Source of the DNA: Paractinoplanes deccanensis
GTDB lineage: Bacteria > Actinomycetota > Actinomycetes > Mycobacteriales > Micromonosporaceae
Direction: 5' to 3'
DNA: 48,029 nucleotides
Assembly (NCBI RefSeq): GCF_016862115.1
Contig: NZ_BOMI01000016.1
Coordinates: forward strand, 1-48,029
Shown here: positions 23,976-34,800 of the stretch, piece by piece
Position numbering within the stretch: position 1 is the first letter of the stretch
How the letters are laid out: each line of letters starts with the position of its first letter
Notes under the pieces: model-generated
Databases searched by the model: none
What the model was told of the DNA's origin: nothing
Seen by the model: only the letters and a program-made list of their open reading frames with translations
Program-made: the position numbers and the translations under genes

Positions 23976-26177
23976 GTGCTGTTCGTCGCGCACCAACCCT
24001 GGTCGTCACCGCTGCGGCGGCCGCGGATGAGCAACGAGGTCGACCGGCGGCCGGGCGTCGCGCTGACCAGCCGCTCCCTGCTGCGCGACGGGGTGCCGGT
24101 CATCCCGGTGTCGGGGGAGTTGCACTACAGCCGGGTGCCGCGGTCGCGGTGGGTCACCCGGCTCCGGCAGATGCGCGCGGGCGGGGTGACCGTCGTGGCC
24201 TCGTACGTCTTCTGGCTGCACCACGCCCCGCGGCGCGACGCGGTGTCGTTCACCGGCAACCTCGATGTCGCCGGGTTCGTCCGGACGTGCCGTGCCGAGG
24301 GGCTCGACGTGGTGCTGCGGATCGGGCCGTGGGTGCACGGCGAGAGCCGCAACGGGGGCTTCCCCGACTGGGTGCAGCAGGCTCCGGTGCGGCACCGCAC
24401 GGACGATCCCGCCTACCTGGCGCTCGTGCAGGAGTGGTTCGGGCAGCTGGGCACGCAGGTCGCCGGGCTGGACCTGCTCGGCGTCCAGCTCGAGAACGAG
24501 CTCTACGACCAGCCCGGCCACCTGGTCACGCTGAAGCGCCTGGCCCGCGCGGCCGGCCTGTCCGCGCCGCTCTGGACGGCCACCGCGTGGGGCGGCGCCG
24601 ACCTGCCCGCCGGCGAGGTGCTGCCGCTGTACGGCGGCTACGGCGACGGCTTCTGGGTGGACGCCGACGCGCCGTGGGACCCCACGTTCCGCGACCACTA
24701 CTTCTTCTCGCACGTCTGGGACGACCCGGGCATCGGCGCCGACCTGCGCCGCGCCCAGCAGATCGGCGCGGCGCAGCCCCGTACCCCCTCGCCGTGGTTC
24801 CCGCCCGCGACCTGCGAGCTCGGCGGCGGCATGGCCACGGCCTACCACCGCCGGCCCCGCCCGAGCGCCCTGGACATCGCGGCGATCGCCCACTGCAAGA
24901 TCGGCAACGGCTCGGCCTGGCAGGGTTACTACATGTACGCGGGCGGCACCAACCCCGGCCCCGGCCTCCAGGAGTCGCACGCGACCGGCTACCCGAACGA
25001 CATGCCCCCGCTCGGCTACGACTTCCACGCGCCGATCGGCGAGGCCGGCCTGCTCTCCGAGACCCACGCCCTGCTCCGCCACCAGCACGCGTTCCTGGCG
25101 GCCTTCGGCCCCGCGCTGGCCGACATGCCGTCCAGCCTGCCCGCCGTGCGCCCGTCCGGTGTGGAGGACTCGTCGACGATGCGCTTCGCCCTGCGCAGCG
25201 ACGGCTCGTCGGGCTTCCTGTTCCTGTCATGGCACCAGCCGCACGTCCCGCTGCCCGTCCACGAGGCCGCCCAGTTCCGCGTCGCCCTGGACGGCGCCGA
25301 GCTGGTGCTTCCCGCGTCGCCGATCGACATCCCGCCCGGCACGCTGGCCCGCTGGCCGCTGCGCCTGCCGGTCGGCGACGGCCGCCTCGACTGGGCCACG
25401 GCCTCGGCGCTGACGATCCTCCCCGGCGACGTGCCCACCCTCGTCCTCCTGGAGTCGGCGGGCGTCCCGGTCTCGTACGCCGTCGACGGCGAGGTCTCCG
25501 CGGTGGCCCCGTCGCTGTCCCCGATCCGCCTCGGCACCTTCGACCTGCTCGTGCTGCCCGCGGCCGCCGCCTCCGCCGTGTGGGTCGACGGCGACCGTCT
25601 GCTCCTCTCGGAGGCCGAGCTGCGCTGGGGCCCCGACGGCCGCGTGGAGGCCCTGAGCCCTTCGGTCCAGGTCTACGACCCCACGGCCGGCGGCTTCGCC
25701 GACCTTCCCCTGCATGCTTCCGGCGGTGCCTCTCTCACGCACACGATCACCCCCGAGGCGGTACGCCCGGCAGCGGTCACCGTCCCCGTCGCCTACGGAA
25801 AGTTCGACGGCCGCCAGTCCGCCCCCAGCCCCCAGGTCTTCGACGACCTGGCCGCCGTCCACCGCCTGCCCGTGCCGGCCGTGCCCTCCGGCGCCGACCC
25901 GTTCCTGCGCATCGACTGGGCGGGCGACATCGGCCAGCTCCGCGTCGACGGCCGCCCCGTGACGGACCGCTTCTGGGACGGCTCACCCTGGACCGTCAAC
26001 CTGCGCGACGTCGGCTGGACCCCGGGGGCGGCGCTCACCCTGCACCTCCTGCCCCTGGCCGCGGGCTCGACGATCTCGCTGCCGGCCGACGCCCGCGATC
26101 GCCTCCTGGCGGCCGACGGTCAGCTCTCCGCCATCGACGCCGTAACGCTCTTCGCCCACACGACCTGGCGTGAGTAA
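23976..26177 (+). CDS. GH35 beta-galactosidase, intracellular
   Basis: A 733-aa glycoside hydrolase family 35 enzyme that removes terminal beta-galactose. The N-terminal barrel shows the family opening SGELHYSRVPRSRW, GGVTVVASYVFW and RIGPWVHGE. The acid/base is Glu175 in LENE and the nucleophile Glu280 in TCELGGG. The C-terminal part is beta-rich, ending in a jelly-roll-like region with WVDGDRL and LRVDGRPV. There is no signal peptide, so it should act on imported oligosaccharides. The GTG at 23976 is chosen because a strong GAGGAG lies 6 bases upstream and the second LacI operator just before it. It is divergent from the transporter operon and shares its control. Confidence 0.9.
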   Translation: MLFVAHQPWSSPLRRPRMSNEVDRRPGVALTSRSLLRDGVPVIPVSGELHYSRVPRSRWVTRLRQMRAGGVTVVASYVFWLHHAPRRDAVSFTGNLDVAGFVRTCRAEGLDVVLRIGPWVHGESRNGGFPDWVQQAPVRHRTDDPAYLALVQEWFGQLGTQVAGLDLLGVQLENELYDQPGHLVTLKRLARAAGLSAPLWTATAWGGADLPAGEVLPLYGGYGDGFWVDADAPWDPTFRDHYFFSHVWDDPGIGADLRRAQQIGAAQPRTPSPWFPPATCELGGGMATAYHRRPRPSALDIAAIAHCKIGNGSAWQGYYMYAGGTNPGPGLQESHATGYPNDMPPLGYDFHAPIGEAGLLSETHALLRHQHAFLAAFGPALADMPSSLPAVRPSGVEDSSTMRFALRSDGSSGFLFLSWHQPHVPLPVHEAAQFRVALDGAELVLPASPIDIPPGTLARWPLRLPVGDGRLDWATASALTILPGDVPTLVLLESAGVPVSYAVDGEVSAVAPSLSPIRLGTFDLLVLPAAAASAVWVDGDRLLLSEAELRWGPDGRVEALSPSVQVYDPTAGGFADLPLHASGGASLTHTITPEAVRPAAVTVPVAYGKFDGRQSAPSPQVFDDLAAVHRLPVPAVPSGADPFLRIDWAGDIGQLRVDGRPVTDRFWDGSPWTVNLRDVGWTPGAALTLHLLPLAAGSTISLPADARDRLLAADGQLSAIDAVTLFAHTTWRE

Positions 26178-26240
26178 CCCGGTCGAGGGAGCGCACCCTG
26201 GCGCCTGACCCCCTTGCCTTGCCCTTCGTGAACTGGCAAC

Positions 26241-26282
26241 TTGCAGGTCATGCAAGATACTGTGCAGGATGTGCAAGCTCGA
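26241..26282 (+). repeat. 21-bp direct repeat over the start of the MNT gene
   Basis: TTGCAGGTCATGCAAG and GTGCAGGATGTGCAAG follow each other at a period of 21 bases, two helical turns. Each holds TGCAGG and TGCAAG; the first contains the dyad TTGCA/TGCAA. They overlap all candidate start codons, consistent with an operator for the encoded HTH. Confidence 0.55.
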
Positions 26283-26861
26283 TCGCGGCTGTTGCCGCTG
26301 CTGCGCTCCCCGGTGCTGGGCGAGTTGCTGGCGTGGATCTACCTACACCCGGAACAGACCTACTCGGTCTCCGAGCTGGCTCACCGGTTGCGCGTGTCCC
26401 AGTCCACCGTCAGCCGGGAAGCGGACCGTCTCACGGAAGCCGGCCTGGTCACGCAGGAGCGACGGGGCAACCTGCGGCTCCTGCGCGCCGACCTGGACAA
26501 CGTCCTGGCCCGCCCGCTCACCGAGTTGCTGGCCCTGACCTACGGCCCGGTGGCAGTCCTGGCCGACGTGCTCACCCCGATAACGGCCGTCGAGGCGGCC
26601 TATATCTACGGATCGTGGGCCGCCCGCCACGCCGGCGCGCCGGGGCCACCCCCAAGAGACGTCGATGTGCTGGTGATCGGTGACGCGGACGACGACGACC
26701 TGGCCGACGCCGCCAGAGCCGCCGAACACCGGCTGGGCCGCGAAGTGAACATCCACCGTGTCTCCCCGTCCCGCTGGCGCGCGGCCACCGACGACCCGTT
26801 CCTCGCCTCGGTGCGCTCCCGTCCGCTGTACCCGCTCATCGAGCAGGGGCGCCCCGCATGA
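26250..26861 (+). CDS. ArsR-like HTH fused to MNT nucleotidyltransferase (antitoxin-like)
   Basis: About 203 aa. Residues 15-85 form a winged HTH (VSELAHRLRVSQSTVSREAD, then LTEAGLVTQERRGNLRLL). Residues 110-200 are a minimal nucleotidyltransferase: Gly121-Ser122 in YGSWAARH and the metal-binding Asp137 and Asp139 in RDVDVLVIGD. In MNT-HEPN modules the nucleotidyltransferase neutralises the HEPN toxin by adding nucleotides near its active site. The start is uncertain: TTG 26241, ATG 26250, GTG 26262 and GTG 26271 are all in frame and none has a good ribosome site; I use the ATG. The next gene overlaps by the ATGA form, as expected for such pairs. The 21-bp repeats at its start suggest self-repression. 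Confidence 0.8.
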   Translation: MQDTVQDVQARSRLLPLLRSPVLGELLAWIYLHPEQTYSVSELAHRLRVSQSTVSREADRLTEAGLVTQERRGNLRLLRADLDNVLARPLTELLALTYGPVAVLADVLTPITAVEAAYIYGSWAARHAGAPGPPPRDVDVLVIGDADDDDLADAARAAEHRLGREVNIHRVSPSRWRAATDDPFLASVRSRPLYPLIEQGRPA

Positions 26862-27355
26862 GGTGGGGCCAAGGCCGAGAGGCCATCGACGGCATGCTGA
26901 CCCGTGGTGAACTGGAGCGCGTCCCCGCCAGTCGCGCCCACGCCGACGTCCTTCTGACTCAGGCGCGCCGCCACCTGGCTTCGGCCGGCGCCATTGCCGC
27001 GACCGACCCCGCCGGCGCGTACCAGCTCCTGTACGACGCCGCTCGCAAGGCGCTCGCCGCAGTGTTGGAGAACGAGGGCATGCGAGCCACCAGCAGAGGC
27101 GGCCACATTGCGGTCCGGGACGCCGTGTCGTCGCAACTGGACCCGCCGCTCGGCGCCGTGCTCCGCCCGTTCGACCGCCTGCGCCGGCCGGGTCGAGGAC
27201 TGGCCCTCTCCGGGCGCGGTCAGGCGATGCGGCGGACGCGGTTGATGGTCAGGCCGTCCTCGTCGAGGAGGCCGGCCATGATGTCGGCGAAGTGGGTCAG
27301 GTGCGGGGTGGCCAGGTGGGCGTCCAGGTGCGCGGGCGTCTCCCAGTTCTCGTAG
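26858..27355 (+). pseudogene. Broken HEPN toxin gene of an MNT-HEPN pair
   Basis: The first 105 residues match HEPN partners of MNT antitoxins: AYQLLYDAARKALAAVLENEG, then MRATSRGGHIAVRDAV and PPLGAVLRPFDRLRR. The family then has a basic RRRNxxEYP-like active-site segment and about 40 more residues. Here the frame changes: in the called frame the text becomes PGRGLALSGRGQ, while the next frame reads RVEDWPSPGAV at about 27188-27220, which resembles the missing part. The 3' end is also lost, since the stop of the opposite ABM gene lies at 27220 and the frame runs on into its antisense to 27355. I conclude frameshift plus truncation, so the toxin is probably inactive. The start overlaps the MNT stop (ATGA). 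Confidence 0.7.
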
Positions 27356-27540
27356 AAGAAGAACTTGCCGGGGTCCTCGACGCTCTGGTGCAGGTCGTAG
27401 TTGACGTAGCCGGGCTCCTTGCTGGTGGGCTCGATCAGGGCCTCCAGCGCGGCCCGCAACTCCTGCTCCTTGCCGGGGGCCGCCTTCATGTAGGCGATGA
27501 CCGTGAGGAGGTCGCGGCGGTCGTCGGTGGGTGTGGGCAT
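27220..27540 (-). CDS. Antibiotic biosynthesis monooxygenase (ABM) domain protein
   Basis: A 106-aa small dimeric alpha-beta barrel protein. LTVIAYMKAAPGKEQELRAA is the first strand and helix of the ABM fold, GYVNYDLHQSVEDPGKFFFY and ENWETPAHLDAHLATPHL are the central strands and the His-rich helix, where members bind quinones, haem or other aromatic compounds. Family members such as YgiN act on quinols, but the substrate here is unknown. The ATG at 27540 follows GGAGG. It is convergent with the broken HEPN gene, whose lost 3' end lies here, and divergent from the DUF3500 gene with an 86-base shared promoter region. Confidence 0.88.
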   Translation of the reverse strand: MPTPTDDRRDLLTVIAYMKAAPGKEQELRAALEALIEPTSKEPGYVNYDLHQSVEDPGKFFFYENWETPAHLDAHLATPHLTHFADIMAGLLDEDGLTINRVRRIA

Positions 27541-27626
27541 GGTGGCCTCCGGTGGTGGACTGTCCCTGACGTGGACGCTAGGGCTTGCGTGTGATCGGCG
27601 CCACAGAACGGGCATAGGTTGGGGTC

Positions 27627-28718
27627 ATGAGTGAGTCTGCGCGGCGCGAGGTCGCGGGTGTGATGGCCGAGGCGGCGGCGAGCTGGCTGGGCATGCTGGA
27701 CGACGGGCAGCGGCGGGTGGCCGTGGGGGACGTCGGCGGGGGTGAGCGGCTGCGCTGGTTCTACACGCCGACCGATCACGGTGGGCTGACCGTGCACCAG
27801 CAGCGGCCGGCGCAGCAGCGGGCGGCCATGCGGCTGGTGGCCTCGGGGCTGTCGCGGGCCGGCTACGTCACCGTGGCGACGACGATGGGGCTGGAGAACA
27901 TCCTCGACCACACCGAGGGGTTCGTGGCCCGCTTCGACCGGGAGCGGGGCCGCGATCCGGGGCTTTACTACCTGCGGGTCTTCGGGGAGCCGGGCGGCGA
28001 GGGCACGTGGGGGTGGCGGTTCGGCGGGCATCACGTCTCGCTCAACAACCTGATCGTGGACGGTGAGCTGGTCTCGACCACGCCGTGCTTCATGGGGGCC
28101 GACCCGGCGACGTCCGAGTTTCTCGGTGGCGCCACCAACCGGCCGCTCGGGCGGGTGGAGGATCTGGCGCGGGAGCTGGCCCGGTCGCTCGGGCCGCGGG
28201 CGATCCTGTCGGCCAAGGCGCCGTCCGATCTGGTGACCGGCAACCGCAGCGAGATCGCCGACGGGGACCGGGTCATCCCGCTCGCGGGGATCTGGCGCGA
28301 CGAGCGCTTCCCCGACCCGGCGGAGTGGGCGAAGCTTCAGGCGGCGAGCGACGCGATCGACGAGCGGGCCGGCTACGGCGAGGGCGAGCACCGGGCGCTG
28401 GAGTACACGGCCCGGCCGAAGGGTGTGTCCGCGCTCGAGTTCGGCGTGGAGCAGCGCGATCTGCTGGCGCGGCTGGTCGGGACGTACGTCGAGCGGGTGC
28501 CGGTGCCGACGGCGTACGACCTCGACGCCCTGTATTTCGCCTGGGCCGGGTCGACGGAACCGGGGGCGCCGCACTATTACCGCGTGCAAGGGCCGCGGAT
28601 GCTGCTCGAATGGGACAACACGCAGCGCGACGCGAACCATGCTCACTCGGTGTGGCGTGACCCCTCGAACGACTTCGGGCGGGATGTGCTGCGCGCGCAC
28701 CGCCAGGCGCACCACTAA
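27627..28718 (+). CDS. DUF3500 domain protein
   Basis: A 363-aa soluble protein without signal peptide. The phrases RWFYTPTDHGGL, YYLRVFGEPG, WGWRFGGHHVSLN, PCFMGADPA and RVQGPRMLLEWDNTQ are those of DUF3500, a bacterial family of unknown biochemical function with conserved His and Asn residues; the conserved GHHVSLN and HYYRVQGP motifs may form a metal-type site (inference). There is no ribosome site; TAGGTT at 27615-27620, 6 bases before the ATG, looks like a -10 box, so the message is probably leaderless. Confidence 0.8.
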   Translation: MSESARREVAGVMAEAAASWLGMLDDGQRRVAVGDVGGGERLRWFYTPTDHGGLTVHQQRPAQQRAAMRLVASGLSRAGYVTVATTMGLENILDHTEGFVARFDRERGRDPGLYYLRVFGEPGGEGTWGWRFGGHHVSLNNLIVDGELVSTTPCFMGADPATSEFLGGATNRPLGRVEDLARELARSLGPRAILSAKAPSDLVTGNRSEIADGDRVIPLAGIWRDERFPDPAEWAKLQAASDAIDERAGYGEGEHRALEYTARPKGVSALEFGVEQRDLLARLVGTYVERVPVPTAYDLDALYFAWAGSTEPGAPHYYRVQGPRMLLEWDNTQRDANHAHSVWRDPSNDFGRDVLRAHRQAHH

Positions 28719-28721
28719 TTT

Positions 28722-28739
28722 CAAATACCGCAAATATCG
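28722..28739. repeat. 9-bp direct repeat in an AT-rich spot before the RHS gene
   Basis: CAAATACCG followed at once by CAAATATCG, within 28714-28755, the most AT-rich stretch near here. It lies about 100 bases before the RHS start and could be a promoter or a site for an Lsr2-like silencer. Confidence 0.4.
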
Positions 28740-28802
28740 ACTGGTTTAGATGGAAGGTCTGACGCTTAGGGACCTCCGAACATCGATGCGTGTGGTTGTC
28801 TG

Positions 28803-28822
28803 CCCCCGGCTATCCACGGGGG
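28803..28822 (+). promoter_or_regulatory. Hairpin overlapping the RHS ribosome site
   Basis: CCCCCG (28803-28808) pairs with CGGGGG (28817-28822) around an 8-base loop. Its right arm includes the first bases of the GGGGGAGG Shine-Dalgarno that serves the ATG at 28835, so the structure could limit translation of the toxin. Confidence 0.5.
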
Positions 28823-28834
28823 AGGTAAGCATCG

Positions 28835-31800
28835 ATGTCCGTTCCTGCCGTCATCAGCACGCGCGCCCGCCGGACGGCGGCGTTCTGCGCGTTTCTCCTG
28901 ATCTTGACCCTCGCACCACCGCTCGCCTGGCACCCCGCCAGAGCGGAGCCGGGCGACACCCCGCAGGTCACCGCGGGTGCCGCCCCGGAGCAGCGCGGGC
29001 TGCCGGCCAACGCCGCGCCCAACGAGCCGGTCGCCGAGAACGAGCGGCCGCCCGTCGTCCCGCCGGTCGTGCGGGCCGGCGGCGCACCCGAGAAGATCAG
29101 CGCGCGCGGCCTGGCGCAGGCCCGGCAGGCCGCGCCCGGCGAGGCGGCCAAGGACCTGCTGCTGCGCCCCGGCTACGTGGTCGGCGACACCTCGCTGGTC
29201 GTGCTCTTCAACCTCGCCGACGAGTCCTTCGACACGTGGCGGGTCGACCTGTTCGACGTCGGCACGGGCACCCGGCAGGAGTCGGTGACGCTCGGCAAGG
29301 ACGCGCTGGCCACCAGCAAGTGCCAGCAGCCGCGGACGTACTGCAAGTCGCTCGGCACGGCCGAGGGCTGGACGCTCGACACCGGGCGGCAGTACTTCGC
29401 GACGATCACCGCGATCTACCCGGACGGCGAGGTGCCCTCGGCCGCCTCGGACCAGGCCACGCCGCGCGCCACGATCGACCCGCCGTCGGTGCCGGCGCGG
29501 CAGGCGGCCGGCTGCAACTGCTCCGGCGCGCTCGGGCAGACCGACGCCAGCCAGGCCATCCGCGCCATCGGCGTGAACACCGGCACCGGCGCCTTCACCC
29601 GCATCGAGAAGGACCTGTCGCTCACGTCGTTCGGCGTCGCCTTCGACTCGGCGCGCGCCTACTCGTCGGCCAACACCGGTCCCTCCGCGTTCGGCCCGGG
29701 CTGGGCCTGGGCGTACGACATGAAGGTCACCGCGGCCGAGGGCGGCGCCGTGGTGCGCGCGGAGGACGGCTCGGACGTCCTGTTCGCCGCGGACGGTGAC
29801 ACCTTCGTCCGGCCGGCCGGGGTCCGCTCGAACCTGCGGCGCGCCGGCGACGGCTGGGAGCTGGTCACCCGCAACAACATCGTCTACGCCTTCGACGCGC
29901 AGGGGCGGCTCGCCTCGGTGCTCAACCCGCGCCAGCAGGGCCTGCGGTTCGCGTACGGCACCGACACGATCACCGTCACCGACGCGTCCGGCCACAAGGC
30001 GCTCGTGCGGCTGAAGAGCGGGCTGATCTCCTCGGTGGCGCTCGAGGACGGCCGCAACGTCCAGTACGAGTACACGAACGGGCTGCTCACCAAGGTGCGC
30101 GACGCGCGCGGCGAGATCTGGCAGTACCGCTACGACGGGGCCGCGCGGCTGACCAAGGTCGTCGACCCGTACAAGGTCGTCACGCTGACCAACGAGTACG
30201 GCACGGACGGCCGCGTCGCCCGCCAGCTCGACGCGCTCAACTCGCCCACCGCCTTCGTGTGGAACGCGGAGAAGCAGGAGGCCAAGACCACCGACGCGGA
30301 CAACGTCGTGGTCTGGGACGGCTACAAGGGCAACGTCCTGCTCTACTCGCAGCGCGGCAACGGCGGCGTCGACACCCACCGCTACGACGGCAAGCTCAAC
30401 CGCAACCTGGTCGTCAACGCCGGTCAGAACCAGCACGAGACCGAGTACGACGCGGCCGGCAACCCGATCACCCGGTGGGCGCCGCAGAAGCGGTTCAACG
30501 AGAAGGTCACGTACGACGCCCGCAACAACCCGACCACCCACGTGGACGCCAACGGCGAGACGTGGCGCGACGAGTACAACCAGTTCGACGAGCTGGTCAA
30601 GACCACCGACCCCGAGGGTCACTCGATCACCTACGCGTACGACGACCGGGGCCTGCCCACCACGCAGACCGACCAGCGCGGCAAGGTCACCCGCTTCGAG
30701 ACGATCCCGGCGGGGGAGCGCAACTCCGGTCTCATCGCGGCGACCGTCAGCCCCGAGGGCCGGCGCACCGAGAACGTCTACGACAGGACCGGCCGGCGGA
30801 CCATCGCGATCGACGGGCGGCGCAACAGCGAGAAGTACACGTACGACGAGCAGGACCGCAACGTCGCCGTCTTCTCGCCGGAGAAGCTGCACCCGGTGCT
30901 GTCGGTCTTCGACGCGGCGGGACGGCTCGCCAAGCTGACCAGCCCCGAGGGCGTGTCCACCACGTACAGCTACTACCCGACCGGGCAGATCAAGGTCCAG
31001 GCGACCGAGCGGGTGACGACGAAGTACACCTACACGGCGGCCGGGCGGCGGCTCACCTCGGCGATCGACATGAAGGACTCGCCGGACCTGGTGACCAGCT
31101 GGGCGTACAACCCCAAGGGCCTGGTCGAGTCGGTCACCTCGCCGCGCGGCAACGTGCCGGGCGCGAACAAGGCCGACTTCACCACCACGTACGTCTACGA
31201 CGCCAACGACAACCCGATCCAGATCCGCCGGCCCTATCCGGACGGCAAGGTGGCCGTGAAGGACATCGCGGTCGACGACCTGGACCGCACCGTCGCCACC
31301 AAGGACGAGCTCGGCAAGACGTCCTCGTTCGGCCGCGCCAACAACGGCGAGGTCACCGAGGCGACCGACGCCCTCGGCCGCAAGATCTCGCTGTCGTACG
31401 ACAAGGCCGGGCGGCAGACCGGGATCACCGACGCCAAGGGCGGGCAGGTCAAGACCGAGTACGACCCGGCCGGCAACAAGATCAAGGAGACCTCGGCGAC
31501 CGGCGGCGTCACCACGTACGAGTACGACGGCGACGGCCTGCTGATCGCGACCACCGAGCCGCGCGGCAACGTGGCCGGCGCCGACAAGGAGCGGTTCACC
31601 ACCCACTACGAGTACGACGCGAACGGCAACCAGACGAAGGTCGTCGACGCGCTCGACCAGGAGACCCTCTACAAGTACGACGACGCGGACCGGCTGATCG
31701 CGAAGGTCGACGCGAACAAGCACACCACCCGCTACTCGTACAACGAGGACGACCAGCAGCGCACCGTCACCGGCGCCGACGCCACGCTGGGTCAGTCGAC

Positions 31801-34800
31801 CCTCTACACGTACGGTCCGGACGGCGCCATCCAATCGGTGACCGACGCGCGCGGCAACACCACGCGGGTCGATTACGACGAGGCCGGGCGCATCGTCAAG
31901 TCCACCGATCCGCTGGGCCGCAGCACGTACGCGGGCTACGACGCCGACGGCAACAAGGTCAGCACGCTGTCGCTGAACACGCTCGAGGTGCCCTGGCTGA
32001 TCAGCGACGAGAAGAAGGCCGAGCGCACGGTCGTCGACACGTACGACATCGTCGGCCGCCGCACGCAGAGCGCGCTCGGCTCCAAGGGCCCGGTCTACAA
32101 GTGGGGCTACGACGCCAAGGACCGCATCACCTCGTACGGCGATCCGCTCGGTGTGCGGGAGGTCGCCTACGACGACGAGGACCAGATCACCTCGGTGGTC
32201 CGCAAGGAGGCGGGCCGGCCGGACGAGACGTTCACGTACGGCTACGACGAGCGCGGCAACATCACCTCCCGGCAGTACCCGAACGGCACGAACGTCACGT
32301 TCGGCTACGACGCCGACAGCCAGATCACCTCGCAGACCGCCGGCGGGGCGAGCTGGAGCTTCGGGTACGACGTGGCCGGCCGCCGGACCAGCACCACGCT
32401 GCCGTCGGCGACCGGGCTGGTGGAGAACCGCTCCTACGACCCCGCGGGCCGGCTCACCGCGGTCGGCACCGAGCGCACCGGCGACCCGGTGCCGGGCGTG
32501 CAGGACCCGGTCTCGCGCTACGACCTGACCCTCGACGCGGTCGGCAACCCGACCCGGGTGATCACGACCCGGGGTGGCGTCGCCGAGTCGGTGGCCTACG
32601 CCTACGACGAGGCCGATCGGGTCACGTCCGCCTGCTACGCGGTGGCCTCGTGCTCCGGCACGGCCAAGCCCGCCGGGCGCATCGACTACACGTACGACCT
32701 GGTCGGCAACCGCACGAGCCAGAAGCGCTCGGGCACGGCGGGCAGCGACCTGACGACGTACCTCTACGACGACGCCGACCAGTTGCGGACCGAGACGCTG
32801 CTCGCCGCCGGTCACAGCCGGTTGACGACCTACGACTACGACGAGCGCGGCAACCAGGTCAAGGCCGGCGGTGACAAGTTCACCTACAACCTGGACAACT
32901 CGGTCGCCACGGCCACGATCAACAACAACAAGACCAGCTTCGCGTACGACGCCACGGGCCTGCGCCTCGCGTCGACCTCCGCCGCCGGCACGCAGCGCTG
33001 GTCGTGGGACGTGGCCGGCACGTTGCCGCAGATCGCTGTCGACGCCGTGGAGGGCGGCGCGACCCGGTCGTTCGCCTACGGGCCCGACGACGAGCCGCTC
33101 GCGCTGCTCGACTCGGCCGGCGCTCACAGCTACACGCACGACTGGCTCGGCGGTGTCGCGAACATGCTGACCCCGTCCGGCACCGTCGAGCAGGGCTACG
33201 ACTACGACCCGTTCGGCAACCCGCGGGTCGGCGAGTCGCTGGCCGGGCAGCAGGTCCCGGAGGGCGGCACCGCCAACCCGATGCAGTTCCACGGCGCCTA
33301 CCAGGACAACAGCACCGGCTCCGGGAACTACTTCATGCGGGCCCGCAACTACGACCCCGGCACCGGGCGGTTCGCCACCCGCGACCCGATGCCGGTCGGG
33401 CAGGCGGCGGCGTCCGCCTACCCGTACGCGGCGAGCAACCCGCTCGCGTTCACCGACCCCACCGGCCTCATGCCGGCCGAGGGCGACACCGCCTCGACGG
33501 CCACGCCGGCCGAGGGCACGACCGTCGACCCCGGACCGTCGCCCGAGGACATCGCCAAGGCCAAGCAGCTGCAGTCCAAGAGCACGCTCGACGTGATCCT
33601 GGAGGCCGGCGGCCAGATCCTGATGGAGTTCCTCGGGATCAACGACATCATCAACTGCCTCAAGGGCGACCTGGGCGCCTGCGTCTCGATGGTGATCGGC
33701 GCGCTGCCCTGGGGCAAGATCTTCAAGGCCAAGAAGATCGGTGAGGCGATCTTCCGCGCGGGCAAGGCCGTCGTCACGTTCTTCCAGGAACTGAAGTGGG
33801 CCAAGGCCATCATCGCCGGAGCCGAGAAGGCGGCCGAGGCGGCGAAGGCGGCGGCGGCAGCCGCGGCCAAGGCGGCGGCCGAGAAGGCGGCGAGAGCCAA
33901 GGCGGCGGCCGAGGCGGCGGCGAAGAAGGCCGCGGCCGAGGCGGCCGAACGGGCCAAGGCGCTCGCCGCGAAGGCCAAGGCCAAGACGAAGAAGGGCGCC
34001 GGCGACGCGCAGGACGGGCCGAGCTGCCCGATCCCGCGGCGGCACAGCTTCACCGCCGAGACCCGGGTGCTGCTCGCCGACGGCAGCAGCAAGCCGATCG
34101 CCGAGCTCAAGCCCGGCGACACGGTGGCGGCCTCGTCGACGTCGCCCTCCTCGCACGCGGAGGCCCGCCAGGTCGCCGCGACCATCCGCACCGACTCCGA
34201 CAAGGAGTTCGTCGACCTCAAGGTCGGCTCCGGCGAGATCACCACGACCGGCACGCACCCGTTCTGGTCCGAGACCCGCAAGGCGTGGGTCGAGGCCGGC
34301 GAGCTGCGCAAGGGCGAGGTGCTGCGCACGTCCACCGGCGACCTCGTGCAGATCAGCGGCATCAGGACGTACGAGGACGAGAAGCGCACGTACGACCTGA
34401 CGGTCGACGGCCTGCACACCTACTACGTGTACTCCGGCGACACCGCGGTGCTCGTGCACAACTGCGGCGGCTCCGTCGGCGGCCACGACGCCACCTGCGC
34501 CTGCGCCACCGGTGGCCCCGTCTCCGGCCCGCGCAACGCGCACCTGGCCGGCGGCACCCACCCGAACACCGGGGTGCCCTTCGACAACCAGGGCTTCCCG
34601 GACTTCTCCGCCCACGTCGACCCGAGCGTCCCCGACGTGTTCATCACGCTGACGGGCGACTCGAAGAAGGACTTCCGATTGGCGGACAAGGCGGCAGGGA
34701 TCAAGGCGAAATACCGGAAGGGCAAATGGACGTGGCATCATCACCAGGACTGCGGGCGCATGCAGCTGGTCGACATGACGATCCACGCACAGACCGGCCA

